This document shows positions 1-8,948 of a stretch of 64,000 nucleotides of DNA, piece by piece. The notes under the pieces were generated by a model. That model was not told the origin of the DNA. It was given only the letters and a program-made list of their open reading frames with translations, and did not search any database. The stretch comes from Lacticaseibacillus absianus (GTDB lineage Bacteria; Bacillota; Bacilli; Lactobacillales; Lactobacillaceae). The position numbers and the translations under genes are program-made. Position 1 is the stretch's first letter. Every line of letters starts with the position of its first letter. Location of the stretch: assembly GCF_013407595.1 (NCBI RefSeq), contig NZ_JABEKX010000002.1:558001-622000 (forward strand). Reading direction: 5' to 3'.

Positions 1-467
1 AGCGGCGAGCCGGCACGGAGAACGTCGTCGGGATCGCCGGGTTCGCCGCGGCGGTGAAGCTGATCACCCCGCAGACGAAGGCCGATCGGCAGGCCAAATA
101 CCTCGGCTTCAAGCACCAGATCATCGATAACTTGCGCGCCGCAGGGATCACGTTTGACGTGAATGGCGCGGTCCAAGCCGATGCGTTGAACCATGTGTTT
201 AACCTCTGGTTCCCAGGCGTGTCGACTTACGCGCTCCAGACGAACCTCGACTTGGCCGGGTTTGCGGTCTCGGGCGGGTCTGCCTGCACCGCGGGCAGCT
301 TGGAGCCGTCGCACGTGCTGACAGCGATGTACGGGGCCGACAGTCCCCGGATCGCGGAGTCGATCCGGATCAGCTTCGGCAAGGACACCACGGCGCTGGA
401 CGTGACGCAGTTCACCACGGCCTTGATCAAGATCGTCACGCGTCTGCGCGCCAAGTCCGCGCGCTAA
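1..467 (+). CDS. Cysteine desulfurase, C-terminal part (cut by window edge)
   Basis: The window opens inside this gene. The frame starts at base 3 and ends at TAA 465-467, so about 154 residues are visible. The product is a PLP-dependent cysteine desulfurase of the NifS/IscS family, which takes sulfur from cysteine as an enzyme-bound persulfide. The R-A-G-T-E-N-V block near the left edge and the S-G-G-S-A-C-T-A-G loop (persulfide Cys codon 285-287) are diagnostic. DUF1831 and mnmA follow closely, which suggests this enzyme supplies sulfur for tRNA 2-thiouridine. That partnership is inferred from context. The PLP lysine lies off the window. Confidence 0.93.
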   Translation, partial: RRAGTENVVGIAGFAAAVKLITPQTKADRQAKYLGFKHQIIDNLRAAGITFDVNGAVQADALNHVFNLWFPGVSTYALQTNLDLAGFAVSGGSACTAGSLEPSHVLTAMYGADSPRIAESIRISFGKDTTALDVTQFTTALIKIVTRLRAKSAR

Positions 468-471
468 CGGT

Positions 472-500
472 CAAAAACCGCGTTGAGTCGCGGTTTTTTT
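472..500 (+). terminator. Intrinsic terminator after the cysteine desulfurase
   Basis: A stem with arms AAAACCGCG and CGCGGTTTT is followed by a T run, 5 bases after the stop codon. Confidence 0.85.
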
Positions 501-528
501 GCGCACAGGGGCGCGGCAATGTTAAACT
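499..528 (+). promoter_or_regulatory. Probable promoter of the DUF1831 gene
   Basis: TTGCGC (499-504) and TAAACT (523-528) are separated by 18 bases, with an extended -10 TGT just upstream. It begins right after the preceding terminator, so the DUF1831 gene can be transcribed independently. Confidence 0.5.
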
Positions 529-560
529 AGAAGCGTATCCAATGCGAGGAGTGTGAGAGT

Positions 561-902
561 ATGGCATTAGCGGCGACCGGGTCAGCCTTGGGCGACCCAC
601 GGACCTACCAGATCAGCGCGCAACTGAAGCGCTACACGTTGATCGACTTAGGGTTTGTTCAGACGAAGAACGGGAACTTCCAGTTAGAGCGCAGCCTCGA
701 TCCGAACTCACCGTTCACGGCGGCCAACAAGCTCAAGGTGACGGTCAAAAAGGACCTGTCTGCCTTCCAGATGGGTGTGACGACAGCGAACGGGCTGAAG
801 GCGGTCAACATCTTCCAAGACGCGAAGACCGCAGACAACGTCGAACAGTACCAGTACATCATCGATAATCTGATCGAGCGCAACGTGATCGATCCGGCGT
901 AA
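561..902 (+). CDS. DUF1831 family protein
   Basis: A 113-residue protein starting at ATG 561, about 9 bases after a GAGGAG ribosome binding site. It resembles the DUF1831 family, small soluble proteins found in lactobacilli beside cysteine desulfurase and mnmA. No catalytic motif, signal peptide or membrane segment is visible. Alternating charged and hydrophobic stretches suggest a compact alpha/beta domain. The position between the desulfurase and mnmA makes a role in sulfur relay or tRNA thiolation plausible, but the function is unknown. Confidence 0.8.
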   Translation: MALAATGSALGDPRTYQISAQLKRYTLIDLGFVQTKNGNFQLERSLDPNSPFTAANKLKVTVKKDLSAFQMGVTTANGLKAVNIFQDAKTADNVEQYQYIIDNLIERNVIDPA

Positions 903-909
903 CACACGG

Positions 910-932
910 GGCCGTGGTAACGCGGCCTTTTT
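910..932 (+). terminator. Weak intrinsic terminator after DUF1831
   Basis: A five-base stem GGCCG/CGGCC with an eight-base loop is followed by five T. It is short, so efficiency is uncertain. Confidence 0.5.
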
Positions 933-1136
933 GTGTGCCTAGGCGCCGGCGCGAGGCTGTACGCGCTCAGGTCAGCACCGGCCGGCTTCGCCTGGCCCGG
1001 TGGCGCAACGGCGACGTGCCGGTGCCACGGTGCATTAGGGCGCGATCAGTCAGGGGGCAACGCGCGGTTGCGGGCAGAAATGCTGGCAGTGCGGCGAATC
1101 GACGGGTATGATGGGACCCAAAAGGAGTGGGTGAGG

Positions 1137-1667
1137 ATGACATTAAGGATCGGCGCAGCGGTGCGTCAGCAACGCGAGGCGGTCGGATTGAGCCAGACCG
1201 AGTTGGCGACGCAGCTGCACGTGACACGTCAAACCGTGTCGAAGTGGGAATTGGATAAGCGCTATCCGGACATTGCCACGCTGGTCGCGCTAGCAACGGT
1301 CTTGCACTGTGATGTGCGCGTCTTGCTGGGGATGAAGCAAAAAGTTCAGTGGCGGCACCTGCTGCGTTGGCGGGCGGAAGACAAGGAAGTCAAGTGGTAC
1401 GCTGGTGGCAGTGAGCGCGCCAAGTTGGCGATCGCGAAGCTGACGGAGATCATGGCGGCCCTGCCCCCGACCCAAGCGTCACTGCGTGCGCTGTTGCAGA
1501 CCTATTACGATCTGTTGATGGCCCAGGGGACGTCGGTGCCATACGTGCTGACCACGATGAACTTGGAAGCGGCCGGGCTGATGCACAAGCAGGGCTTCTT
1601 GTTGCCACCTGTTGCAGAGGCGCGCTATAAGGAGCTGATGCGGCTGAGCAACATTCGCTACCGGTAA
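1137..1667 (+). CDS. XRE-family transcriptional regulator with C-terminal extension
   Basis: A 176-residue protein. I chose ATG 1137 because AAAAGGAG (1119-1126) sits ideally upstream; an in-frame GTG at 1131 is too close. Residues about 6-60 form a Cro/CI helix-turn-helix; the turn and recognition helix include S-Q-T-E-L-A and V-T-R-Q-T-V-S-K-W-E. The remaining roughly 110 residues are mostly helical and basic with no domain I recognise, probably for dimerisation or ligand sensing. A TATGAT -10 box lies at 1107-1112. The target genes are unknown. Confidence 0.85.
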   Translation: MTLRIGAAVRQQREAVGLSQTELATQLHVTRQTVSKWELDKRYPDIATLVALATVLHCDVRVLLGMKQKVQWRHLLRWRAEDKEVKWYAGGSERAKLAIAKLTEIMAALPPTQASLRALLQTYYDLLMAQGTSVPYVLTTMNLEAAGLMHKQGFLLPPVAEARYKELMRLSNIRYR

Positions 1668-1688
1668 AGCACTTACTTTGCGTTAGGA

Positions 1689-2903
<1,215 letters not shown>

Positions 2904-2916
2904 GACGCACTGATAA

Positions 2917-2940
2917 AGCAGCCACGCGGCTACTTTTTTT
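2917..2940 (+). terminator. Intrinsic terminator after mnmA
   Basis: An imperfect AGCAGCC/GGCTACT stem around ACGC is followed by seven or more T. Confidence 0.75.
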
Positions 2941-2986
2941 CGCGGGGGCGCACTGGACGCGGGTGATTCCCCTTGGGGGCGTGACG

Positions 2987-2995
2987 TGGTATGAT
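2987..2995 (+). promoter_or_regulatory. Extended -10 promoter of ogt
   Basis: TGGTATGAT without an obvious -35 box. The same TGGTAT(A/G)AT form recurs before mnmA, ftsW, clpX and the TPR gene at 44129. Confidence 0.55.
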
Positions 2996-3026
2996 AAGCC
3001 CAAACGTATGTACGGGAGGTTCAACG

Positions 3027-3548
3027 ATGAAGACGATGCACTATCACGCGCCACTCGGGGAGATGACTCTGTTGGCCAATGCGCACGCGGTGGACGGCCT
3101 GTGGTTTGACGATCAGGCGTACTTTGGCGGCCCCTTCGACCTTGCGGCGGCCACGCCAGGGGCTTCGCCGGTCCTGGTGCAGGCCGTGGCGTGGCTTGAT
3201 GCGTATTTCGCCGGGCAGTCGCCGGCCCCGGCGCAGGTCCCGGTCGAGTTGGTGGGCACCCCATTTCGCCAAGCGGTCGGCGCCCTGCTCCAGGCGGTGC
3301 CGCTGGGGGCCACGATCACATACGGTGAGCTGGCGCGCCAGCTCGCGGCCCAGGGCCACCCAACGAGCCCCCGGGCCATCGGTGGGGCCGTCGGGCACAA
3401 TCCGGTGTCCCTGCTCGTGCCGTGCCACCGGGTCGTCGGCGGCGACGGCGGCCTGACCGGGTATGCGGGGGGCCTGGCCCGTAAGGTCGCTTTACTGACG
3501 CTGGAAGGGGTCGCGGTCGATCCCGTGCGGCTGCGACTTGACAAGTGA
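3027..3548 (+). CDS. ogt: Methylated-DNA--protein-cysteine methyltransferase
   Basis: A 173-residue suicide repair protein that moves the alkyl group from O6-alkylguanine in DNA onto its own cysteine. The active site V-P-C-H-R-V is present with Cys133. The helix-turn-helix region (about 85-125) contains the family's Y-G-E-L-A and A-I-G-G-A-V-G-H-N-P blocks. ATG 3027 follows GGGAGGT (3014-3020). The last codons overlap the first copy of a palindromic operator serving the next operon. Confidence 0.95.
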   Translation: MKTMHYHAPLGEMTLLANAHAVDGLWFDDQAYFGGPFDLAAATPGASPVLVQAVAWLDAYFAGQSPAPAQVPVELVGTPFRQAVGALLQAVPLGATITYGELARQLAAQGHPTSPRAIGGAVGHNPVSLLVPCHRVVGGDGGLTGYAGGLARKVALLTLEGVAVDPVRLRLDK

Positions 3549-3588
3549 ACTTGGCGAGTCTATACTCGGTCTGACAAGTTAACTTGGC
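3538..3588 (+). promoter_or_regulatory. Promoter with two identical-class operators upstream of DUF6442/XRE
   Basis: TTGACA (3538-3543) and TATACT (3561-3566) are 17 bases apart, a near-consensus promoter. Two 18-bp direct repeats, 3538-3555 and 3571-3588, differ at two positions and are offset by 33 bp. Each contains the dyad CAAGTKAACTTG (3542-3553 and 3575-3586). The first covers the -35 and spacer; the second covers the start region. This is the layout expected for autorepression by the XRE protein encoded two genes downstream. Confidence 0.8.
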
Positions 3589-3604
3589 ATAAGCGGAGGC
3601 CGTG

Positions 3605-3955
3605 ATGAAAAGAGACGAGATCTTAGCGAAGAGTCGGCGGGATAACCTGTTATGGGATGAACAGGAGCGCGCTGTGCGCGCCGCAGCGGCTAGCGGGGGC
3701 CACCTTGTGCTCGGGGGGCTCTTGCTGGGCGTGTTGGTGATCAGCATGATCCAGCAGTGGCAGGGGCGCGCCCCGCTGGTGGCCCCTTGGTTAATCGTGG
3801 CCATACTCAGCTGGGATGAGTTCGTCCAGGTTGCTTACCGCCAGCGCCACGGGAGTCACCGCTTGGGCTGGGGGCGCCTTGAATGCTGGGGCGCTGGCTT
3901 GGCCGCGGTGGCCGCCAGCCTGCTGTATGTGCTCGAGCTGGTCGCCCCAGGGTGA
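3605..3955 (+). CDS. Small membrane protein, DUF6442-like
   Basis: A 116-residue protein. ATG 3605 follows GGAGG by five bases; a GTG at 3602 is too close. A charged N-terminus (about 1-35, rich in K, R, D, E) precedes three hydrophobic segments near residues 37-55, 58-75 and 95-113. The layout resembles DUF6442 proteins, small integral membrane proteins usually encoded next to a short XRE regulator. The XRE gene starts five bases after the stop, so the two form an operon. Molecular function is unknown. Confidence 0.65.
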   Translation: MKRDEILAKSRRDNLLWDEQERAVRAAAASGGHLVLGGLLLGVLVISMIQQWQGRAPLVAPWLIVAILSWDEFVQVAYRQRHGSHRLGWGRLECWGAGLAAVAASLLYVLELVAPG

Positions 3956-3960
3956 GTGCG

Positions 3961-4164
3961 ATGGATCAGCTGACGCTACACAATCACCTGCAGACGGTGC
4001 GCAAAGCCCGTGGCCTGTCGCAGCAGGCCTTGGCCGCTCAAGTCGGGGTGTCTCGCAATACGATCAGCTCGATCGAGACAGGGCAGTTTGCGCCAACGGC
4101 CAAGTTGGCGCTGACCCTCGCGATCGCGCTGGAAGTGCGCTTTGAAGACCTGTTTTATTTTTGA
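3961..4164 (+). CDS. Short XRE-family regulator
   Basis: A 67-residue protein that is nearly all helix-turn-helix (residues about 7-62): L-S-Q-Q-A-L-A for helix 2 and S-R-N-T-I-S-S-I-E-T-G for the recognition helix. It belongs to the compact YozG-like class that carries no ligand domain. It follows the DUF6442-like gene by five bases and probably represses the shared promoter through the two CAAGTKAACTTG dyads, which is inferred. The ribosome binding site is weak, suggesting translational coupling. Confidence 0.85.
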   Translation: MDQLTLHNHLQTVRKARGLSQQALAAQVGVSRNTISSIETGQFAPTAKLALTLAIALEVRFEDLFYF

Positions 4165-4213
4165 CGTCCCCCTTGGTGCCAATGCGCGGCTGGCCATCGA
4201 GGGGTGTTTGGCG

Positions 4214-5095
4214 TCAGCCCACGGTCCAAGGGGCCTGTTGCGGTGTCAGGTACAGGACTTCGGTCTCGTCTTGGAACCCGGCGGCCTGATAGACGTGATG
4301 AGCGAGCGAGTTGTTCGCCGTCACCCTGAGGCGGACCGGACGTTTGCGGGTCTTGGCCAGCAGGTCGAGGATCAACGCCACGAAGCGCTGGCCGAGTCCC
4401 TGACCGCGCTGATCGGCAGCGACGAAAAGACCGAAGAGGTAGTCGTAATCGTCTAAGTCGATCGCGCAGTAGCCGATCACCTGGCCGGCGTGCGTCATCA
4501 CGACCGGCCAGACGTCTTCGGCGTCCAGGTTGACGTGCAGGTAACGCCTTGCTTCTGCCTCACTGGCCTCGGGGAAGGCTTGGCGGTAAGCCGGCAGCAG
4601 TGTCTCGAGGTCAGCGGCTACCATCAGGCGGACAGCCTGGCTGGTGTGAGCCGGCGTCAGCTGGGGGGTGGCGACCATCTGCCACTCAGCATCGGGGTCG
4701 GCGTGCAGGTGCGCATTGGTCGTTAGCGTCGGGTGGGTCAACAAAAAGCGACGCTCGCAGCTGTATTCGACAGTGGGGTAACCGTAACGCAAGAGCACAG
4801 TGCGCGCCGTCGCCCACAGCCGGGTGGCGATCCCCTGTCGTCGCCAAGTCGGCGCGACGATCACGTTGATATCCACACTGCCAGTTCCGGGCGCGTCGTC
4901 GGCGTACAGGGTGAGCACGCCAACCAATTGCGCGGCTTCGTAGGCCAAAAACAAGGCAGGCATTCCACGGTAGTAGTTGTAGTCGTTGCTCAAAAACGGA
5001 TCGCGGTGTGTCTGATCCGCCGCGTGAGCGGCGGCGATCAGCTGGTCGCAATCGGTGCGCTGCGCCGGAGTCAGCACGGTCGTCGAAATGATCAT
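4214..5095 (-). CDS. GNAT acetyltransferase with two tandem GNAT folds
   Basis: A 293-residue protein starting at ATG 5095, after GAAGG. The N-terminal half has the acetyl-CoA loop V-A-P-T-W-R-R-Q-G-I-A (around residue 95). The C-terminal half has a second one, V-A-A-D-Q-R-G-Q-G-L-G (around 245), so this is a tandem-GNAT protein. The substrate cannot be deduced. It is convergent with the XRE gene; no clear terminator lies in the 49-bp gap. An upstream in-frame ATG would lie on the promoter itself, so the shorter start is preferred. Confidence 0.85.
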   Translation of the reverse strand: MIISTTVLTPAQRTDCDQLIAAAHAADQTHRDPFLSNDYNYYRGMPALFLAYEAAQLVGVLTLYADDAPGTGSVDINVIVAPTWRRQGIATRLWATARTVLLRYGYPTVEYSCERRFLLTHPTLTTNAHLHADPDAEWQMVATPQLTPAHTSQAVRLMVAADLETLLPAYRQAFPEASEAEARRYLHVNLDAEDVWPVVMTHAGQVIGYCAIDLDDYDYLFGLFVAADQRGQGLGQRFVALILDLLAKTRKRPVRLRVTANNSLAHHVYQAAGFQDETEVLYLTPQQAPWTVG

Positions 5096-5126
5096 CCAGA
5101 GGGCCTTCTTTCGTCGTTTAGGTCTC

Positions 5127-5172
5127 ATTATACCGGTCACGCCTTGAATTGTGGTGCGCGAATCGCGATAAT
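5127..5172. promoter_or_regulatory. Divergent overlapping promoters
   Basis: Minus strand: TATAAT (complement of 5127-5132) serves the GNAT gene. Plus strand: TTGAAT (5144-5149), 17 bases, GATAAT (5167-5172) serves the phosphatase gene. The two cores overlap, so they may compete. Confidence 0.6.
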
Positions 5173-5202
5173 TAGAGGTATCGAATCTGAGGAGGACCAA
5201 GT

Positions 5203-5865
5203 GTGACGCGGTTATATTTTGTTCGGCACGGGAAGACGACCTGGAATCTAGAGGGGCGCTATCAAGGCGCGAACGGGGACTCCCCGCTGTTGCCCGAGAG
5301 CTACGCGCAGATCGCGCAGCTGGCGGGGGCCTTGCGGGGGATCCCGTTTGCGCACGCTTATGTCAGCCCGCTCCCGCGTGCGCGCAACACAGCGACGGCC
5401 CTGATCGAGGCGTTGGGTCAGCGAATCCCGACGACGGTGACCGCCGGGATGCGCGAGTTCAACCTGGGCAAGATGGAGGGGATGCGCTTTGCGGATGTGG
5501 CCAAGCGCTACCCCAAGGAGCTGCACGCCTTTCGCGAGGCCCCAGGCGAGTACGATCCGACGGCAATCCACGGAGAGACCTTCCCACAGCTGATCGCGCG
5601 GATGCAACCGGTGGTGCTCGACGCCGTGGCGCAGGACACCACCGGGCAGGCTAACCTGCTGTTCGTCAGCCACGGCGCGGCCTTGGTCGCGCTCATCCAG
5701 AGCCTGCTGGGCACGCCGATCGCGGCGATGCGCAAGGACGGCGGGCTGACGAACACCAGCGTGACGATCTTGGCGGCGCACGGGCCGCAGCTGCCGTTCG
5801 AACTGATCCGCTGGAACGACACCCACTTTTTGACCCGGCGGCTCGAGCCGACCGATACGATCTAG
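5203..5865 (+). CDS. Histidine phosphatase (phosphoglycerate mutase-like)
   Basis: A 220-residue member of the histidine phosphatase superfamily. The phosphate pocket R-H-G-K-T-T-W-N lies at residues 8-15, with His9 as the expected nucleophile. The second catalytic histidine is in the V-S-H-G-A-A segment. It starts at GTG 5203 after GGAGG. It lacks the length and insertions of glycolytic GpmA (about 230-250 residues), so it is more likely a broad-specificity phosphatase. It is the first gene of a run with the TPR gene and recD2. Confidence 0.88.
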   Translation: MTRLYFVRHGKTTWNLEGRYQGANGDSPLLPESYAQIAQLAGALRGIPFAHAYVSPLPRARNTATALIEALGQRIPTTVTAGMREFNLGKMEGMRFADVAKRYPKELHAFREAPGEYDPTAIHGETFPQLIARMQPVVLDAVAQDTTGQANLLFVSHGAALVALIQSLLGTPIAAMRKDGGLTNTSVTILAAHGPQLPFELIRWNDTHFLTRRLEPTDTI

Positions 5866-5889
5866 TGACTGGAGCCAAAGGAGGCCATC

Positions 5890-6549
5890 ATGACAGATTC
5901 AATGATCGCGCAATTCAACCGCGGTGAGCACGACGCGGCGATCCAAGAGGCGGTGCGTCGGATCGACGCGAAGCCGACGGACCCCAAGCGCTATGCGACG
6001 CTGGCAACGATGCTGATCGGTATCCACGCCTACGATGAGGCCGGCCAGCTCTTGCTCCGGGCGCAGGGCTTGTTTCCCAACGAGGCCGAGCTGACGTATG
6101 ACGCTGGGCTCTTGGGGTTTGCGCAGGAGAACTACGCGCTGGCGGCCCGGTACTTCCAGCAGTTGATCGGGGGCCAAAACGCGCTGGCGCAGGACGCCCA
6201 ATACATGCTTGCCTTGTGCGAGCAGCAGTTAGGGCGGCCAGAGCGGGCCGTGGCCTTCGCCTTGACGGCACACGAGGCGGATCCGACGCGTGTCGACGCA
6301 GCGCTGCTGGCGGCCGAGCTGTTCCTGACGACCGGGGCCTTCACCGCGGCCGCCTCGATGCTGACGCCGTTTTTGAAGATGGGCGACGCGAAGGTGCTGT
6401 TCACATACGGGATGGCGCAGGCGGGGGCCGGCGCCGACGGCAGTCATTGGCTCGACGCGGCCCAAGCGTTGGACCCCGATGGCTACGACCAGCAGGCGTC
6501 GCGCGTGCGTGACATCGCAGGCTTCTTAAAGGGGCAAGCGCATGGCTGA
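5890..6549 (+). CDS. Tetratricopeptide repeat protein
   Basis: A 219-residue soluble protein built from helical pairs with TPR spacing, for example around residues 35-68 (A-Y-D-E-A-G-Q-L-L-L-R-A), 72-105 (Y-A-L-A-A-R-Y-F) and 110-150. It has no signal peptide. AAAGGAGG precedes ATG 5890. Its stop overlaps the recD2 start by eight bases, so the two are translationally coupled. A scaffold or adaptor role is typical of TPR proteins; the partner is not evident. Confidence 0.85.
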   Translation: MTDSMIAQFNRGEHDAAIQEAVRRIDAKPTDPKRYATLATMLIGIHAYDEAGQLLLRAQGLFPNEAELTYDAGLLGFAQENYALAARYFQQLIGGQNALAQDAQYMLALCEQQLGRPERAVAFALTAHEADPTRVDAALLAAELFLTTGAFTAAASMLTPFLKMGDAKVLFTYGMAQAGAGADGSHWLDAAQALDPDGYDQQASRVRDIAGFLKGQAHG

Positions 6550-8935
6550 CGCGGGGCAACACACCGTCAGCGGCCAGGTCAAGGCGATCTTTTTTCAGAA
6601 CCCGACGAATTTCTTCAAGATCCTGCTGATCGAGATCAAGCAAAAGGACTTCGACTGGCCGGACAAAGAGATCGTGGTGACCGGTAGCTTCGGGGACATC
6701 AAGGAAGAGGAGCGATACACGTTTGTCGGCAGCCTGGTCAACCATCCGAAGTACGGCGGCCAGTTCCAAGCTGCGAATTACCAGGTGGAGAAGCCGACCT
6801 CCAAACAGGGGTTGATCAACTACCTGAGCTCGGATAAGTTCCCTGGGATCGGGGCGAAGACCGCGGAGAAGATCGTCGATGCCTTGGGGATGGGGGCGAT
6901 CGACCAGATCCTCAAGGATGAGGCCGTGTTGACGCCGCTGGGGCTTAACGCCCAAAAACGCGCGACGCTGGTCGATAACCTGACGGCGAACCTCGGCATG
7001 GAGCAGGTGATCATCGGGCTGAACGACTTCGGCTTCACCAGCAATATGGCGGCGCGGATCTACCAACTTTACGGCACGGACGCGTTGCACATCATCGAGG
7101 AGGACCCGTACCAGCTGATCGCAGATGTGGACGGGATCGGCTTCAAGCGCGCTGATGCGATCGCGGCCAACCTGAACATCGCGGCGGATGCGCCGATGCG
7201 ACTGGCCGGCGCGCTGCTGGACGCCTTGAGCACGCTGACCGACGGGACCGGTGACACCTACGCGCAGCTGCCGGTACTGCTGGACGCGACGATCGGCCTG
7301 CTCGAAGGCGCGCGCAATGTGGAGATCGACCCGAACCGCGTCGCAGACGCCTTGATTGGCTTGACGCGCAAGAACCGCGTGTACGTCGAAGCCCAGCGGG
7401 TGTTCCCCAAGAAGCTCTACGAGGCTGAAGGGGCGATCGCCGACCGGATGCGCTTGTTGCTTGGGGCCAACGAGGACGCCCCCAGTGAGTCGGCGGTGGC
7501 CAAGGCGATCCGCTTGGTCGAAAAGCGTGAGGGGATCACCTACGATGACACGCAGACCCAGGCGATCCAGACTGCCATGCAGCAGCAGGTCTTCTTGCTG
7601 ACCGGTGGCCCGGGGACGGGGAAGACGACGGTCGTCAACGGGATCGTGCGGGTGTACGCGGAGCTCAACGCGCTGTCGCTGGACCCGAACCGATACAAGG
7701 ATGAGGTGTTCCCACTGATGCTCGCGGCGCCGACCGGGCGCGCGGCCAAGCGGATGATGGAGACGACCGGCTTGCCGGCCAGCACGATCCACCGGCTGTT
7801 GGGATTGGCGGTCGACACCCAGGAGTTCGAGCCCAAAGACCTCCCGGAAGGGCTCCTGATTGTCGATGAGATGTCGATGGTCGACACGTACTTGTTTCGC
7901 TCGCTGTTGACCGCGTTGCCGCCGGGGATCAAACTGATCCTGGTCGGCGATAAGGACCAGCTGCCGAGCGTCGGGCCCGGCCAGGTCTTCGCCGACCTGC
8001 TGCGCAGCCGCACGCTCCCGAGCTTGGAGTTGACGCACATCCATCGCCAAGACGCGACGAGCTCGATCATCCCGCTGGCCCACGCGATCAACCGCGGGAC
8101 ACTGCCACCGGATTGGCAGCAGAATCAGCCGGACCGCTCGTTCATCCTCTGCCCGCCGAATCAGCTGGCGGCGGCCGTCGGACAGGTCGTCGGGCGCGCA
8201 GCGCAGAAGTTCGAGGCGGCCAACATTCAGGTGCTGGCCCCGATGTATCGCGGGGCAGCGGGGATCGATCAGCTCAACCCGATGATCCAGACGATCCTGA
8301 ACCCGAAGCGTGATGCGCGCACCAAGGAAGTCGAGGCGCTGAACGGGGTCTACCGGATCGGGGACAAGGTCTTGCAGCTGGTCAATAACCCGGAAGCCAA
8401 CGTGTACAACGGTGAGCTCGGGCAGATCACCGGGATCACGCCGGCCAAGCAAGCGGCCTCGAAGACCGACGAGTTGACCGTGGATTTTGACGGCAATGAG
8501 CTGACGTATCAGCGGTCAGATTGGACCAAGATCACACTGGCCTATGCGACGTCGATCCACAAGGCGCAGGGGAGCGAGTTTCAAGTCGTCGTGCTCCCGC
8601 TGACCTTGGGCAGTCGTCGAATGCTCGCACGGAACCTGCTCTATACAGCGGTGACACGGGCTAAGGATTTTTTGATCTTGATGGGCGATCCGCGCGCCTT
8701 CGAGCTGGCGGTCCAGTCCGTCGCGGATAACCGCCAGACCGCCCTGGTCGAGCGGCTCCAGGTCGCGTTGCCCACAGTTGACACGACGATACCAGCTGCG
8801 GATAATGAAGACCAACCCGCGGCGCCTGAACCGCAAGACTACCGCCTGACCCCGGAGATGGTCGCCCACAACGCGGTCGACCCGATGATCGGGATGACTG
8901 GGATCACCCCAGCCAGCGTGGCGGCCCAACTTTGA
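6542..8935 (+). CDS. recD2: ATP-dependent RecD2-type DNA helicase
   Basis: A 797-residue superfamily 1B helicase that unwinds DNA 5' to 3' in repair. Residues 1-100 hold an OB-like domain, and helix-hairpin-helix segments follow (F-P-G-I-G-A-K-T-A near 100; V-D-G-I-G-F-K-R-A near 197). Walker A is G-G-P-G-T-G-K-T-T near 355; the D-E motif is I-V-D-E-M-S-M-V-D near 440; V-G-D-K-D-Q-L-P-S-V-G-P-G is motif III. The C-terminus has S-I-H-K-A-Q-G-S-E and Y-T-A-V-T-R-A-K. The length matches RecD2 without RecBC partners. Confidence 0.96.
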   Translation: MADAGQHTVSGQVKAIFFQNPTNFFKILLIEIKQKDFDWPDKEIVVTGSFGDIKEEERYTFVGSLVNHPKYGGQFQAANYQVEKPTSKQGLINYLSSDKFPGIGAKTAEKIVDALGMGAIDQILKDEAVLTPLGLNAQKRATLVDNLTANLGMEQVIIGLNDFGFTSNMAARIYQLYGTDALHIIEEDPYQLIADVDGIGFKRADAIAANLNIAADAPMRLAGALLDALSTLTDGTGDTYAQLPVLLDATIGLLEGARNVEIDPNRVADALIGLTRKNRVYVEAQRVFPKKLYEAEGAIADRMRLLLGANEDAPSESAVAKAIRLVEKREGITYDDTQTQAIQTAMQQQVFLLTGGPGTGKTTVVNGIVRVYAELNALSLDPNRYKDEVFPLMLAAPTGRAAKRMMETTGLPASTIHRLLGLAVDTQEFEPKDLPEGLLIVDEMSMVDTYLFRSLLTALPPGIKLILVGDKDQLPSVGPGQVFADLLRSRTLPSLELTHIHRQDATSSIIPLAHAINRGTLPPDWQQNQPDRSFILCPPNQLAAAVGQVVGRAAQKFEAANIQVLAPMYRGAAGIDQLNPMIQTILNPKRDARTKEVEALNGVYRIGDKVLQLVNNPEANVYNGELGQITGITPAKQAASKTDELTVDFDGNELTYQRSDWTKITLAYATSIHKAQGSEFQVVVLPLTLGSRRMLARNLLYTAVTRAKDFLILMGDPRAFELAVQSVADNRQTALVERLQVALPTVDTTIPAADNEDQPAAPEPQDYRLTPEMVAHNAVDPMIGMTGITPASVAAQL

Positions 8936-8948
8936 AGAAGGAGTTTTT

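Noticed and set aside
5203-5865. Glycolytic phosphoglycerate mutase GpmA
   Set aside because: It is shorter and lacks the GpmA-specific insertions; better called a histidine phosphatase.
6401-8452. A 683-codon antisense frame over recD2
   Set aside because: GC-rich genes leave long open antisense frames; recD2 has all helicase motifs and this frame has no recognisable domain or start signal.
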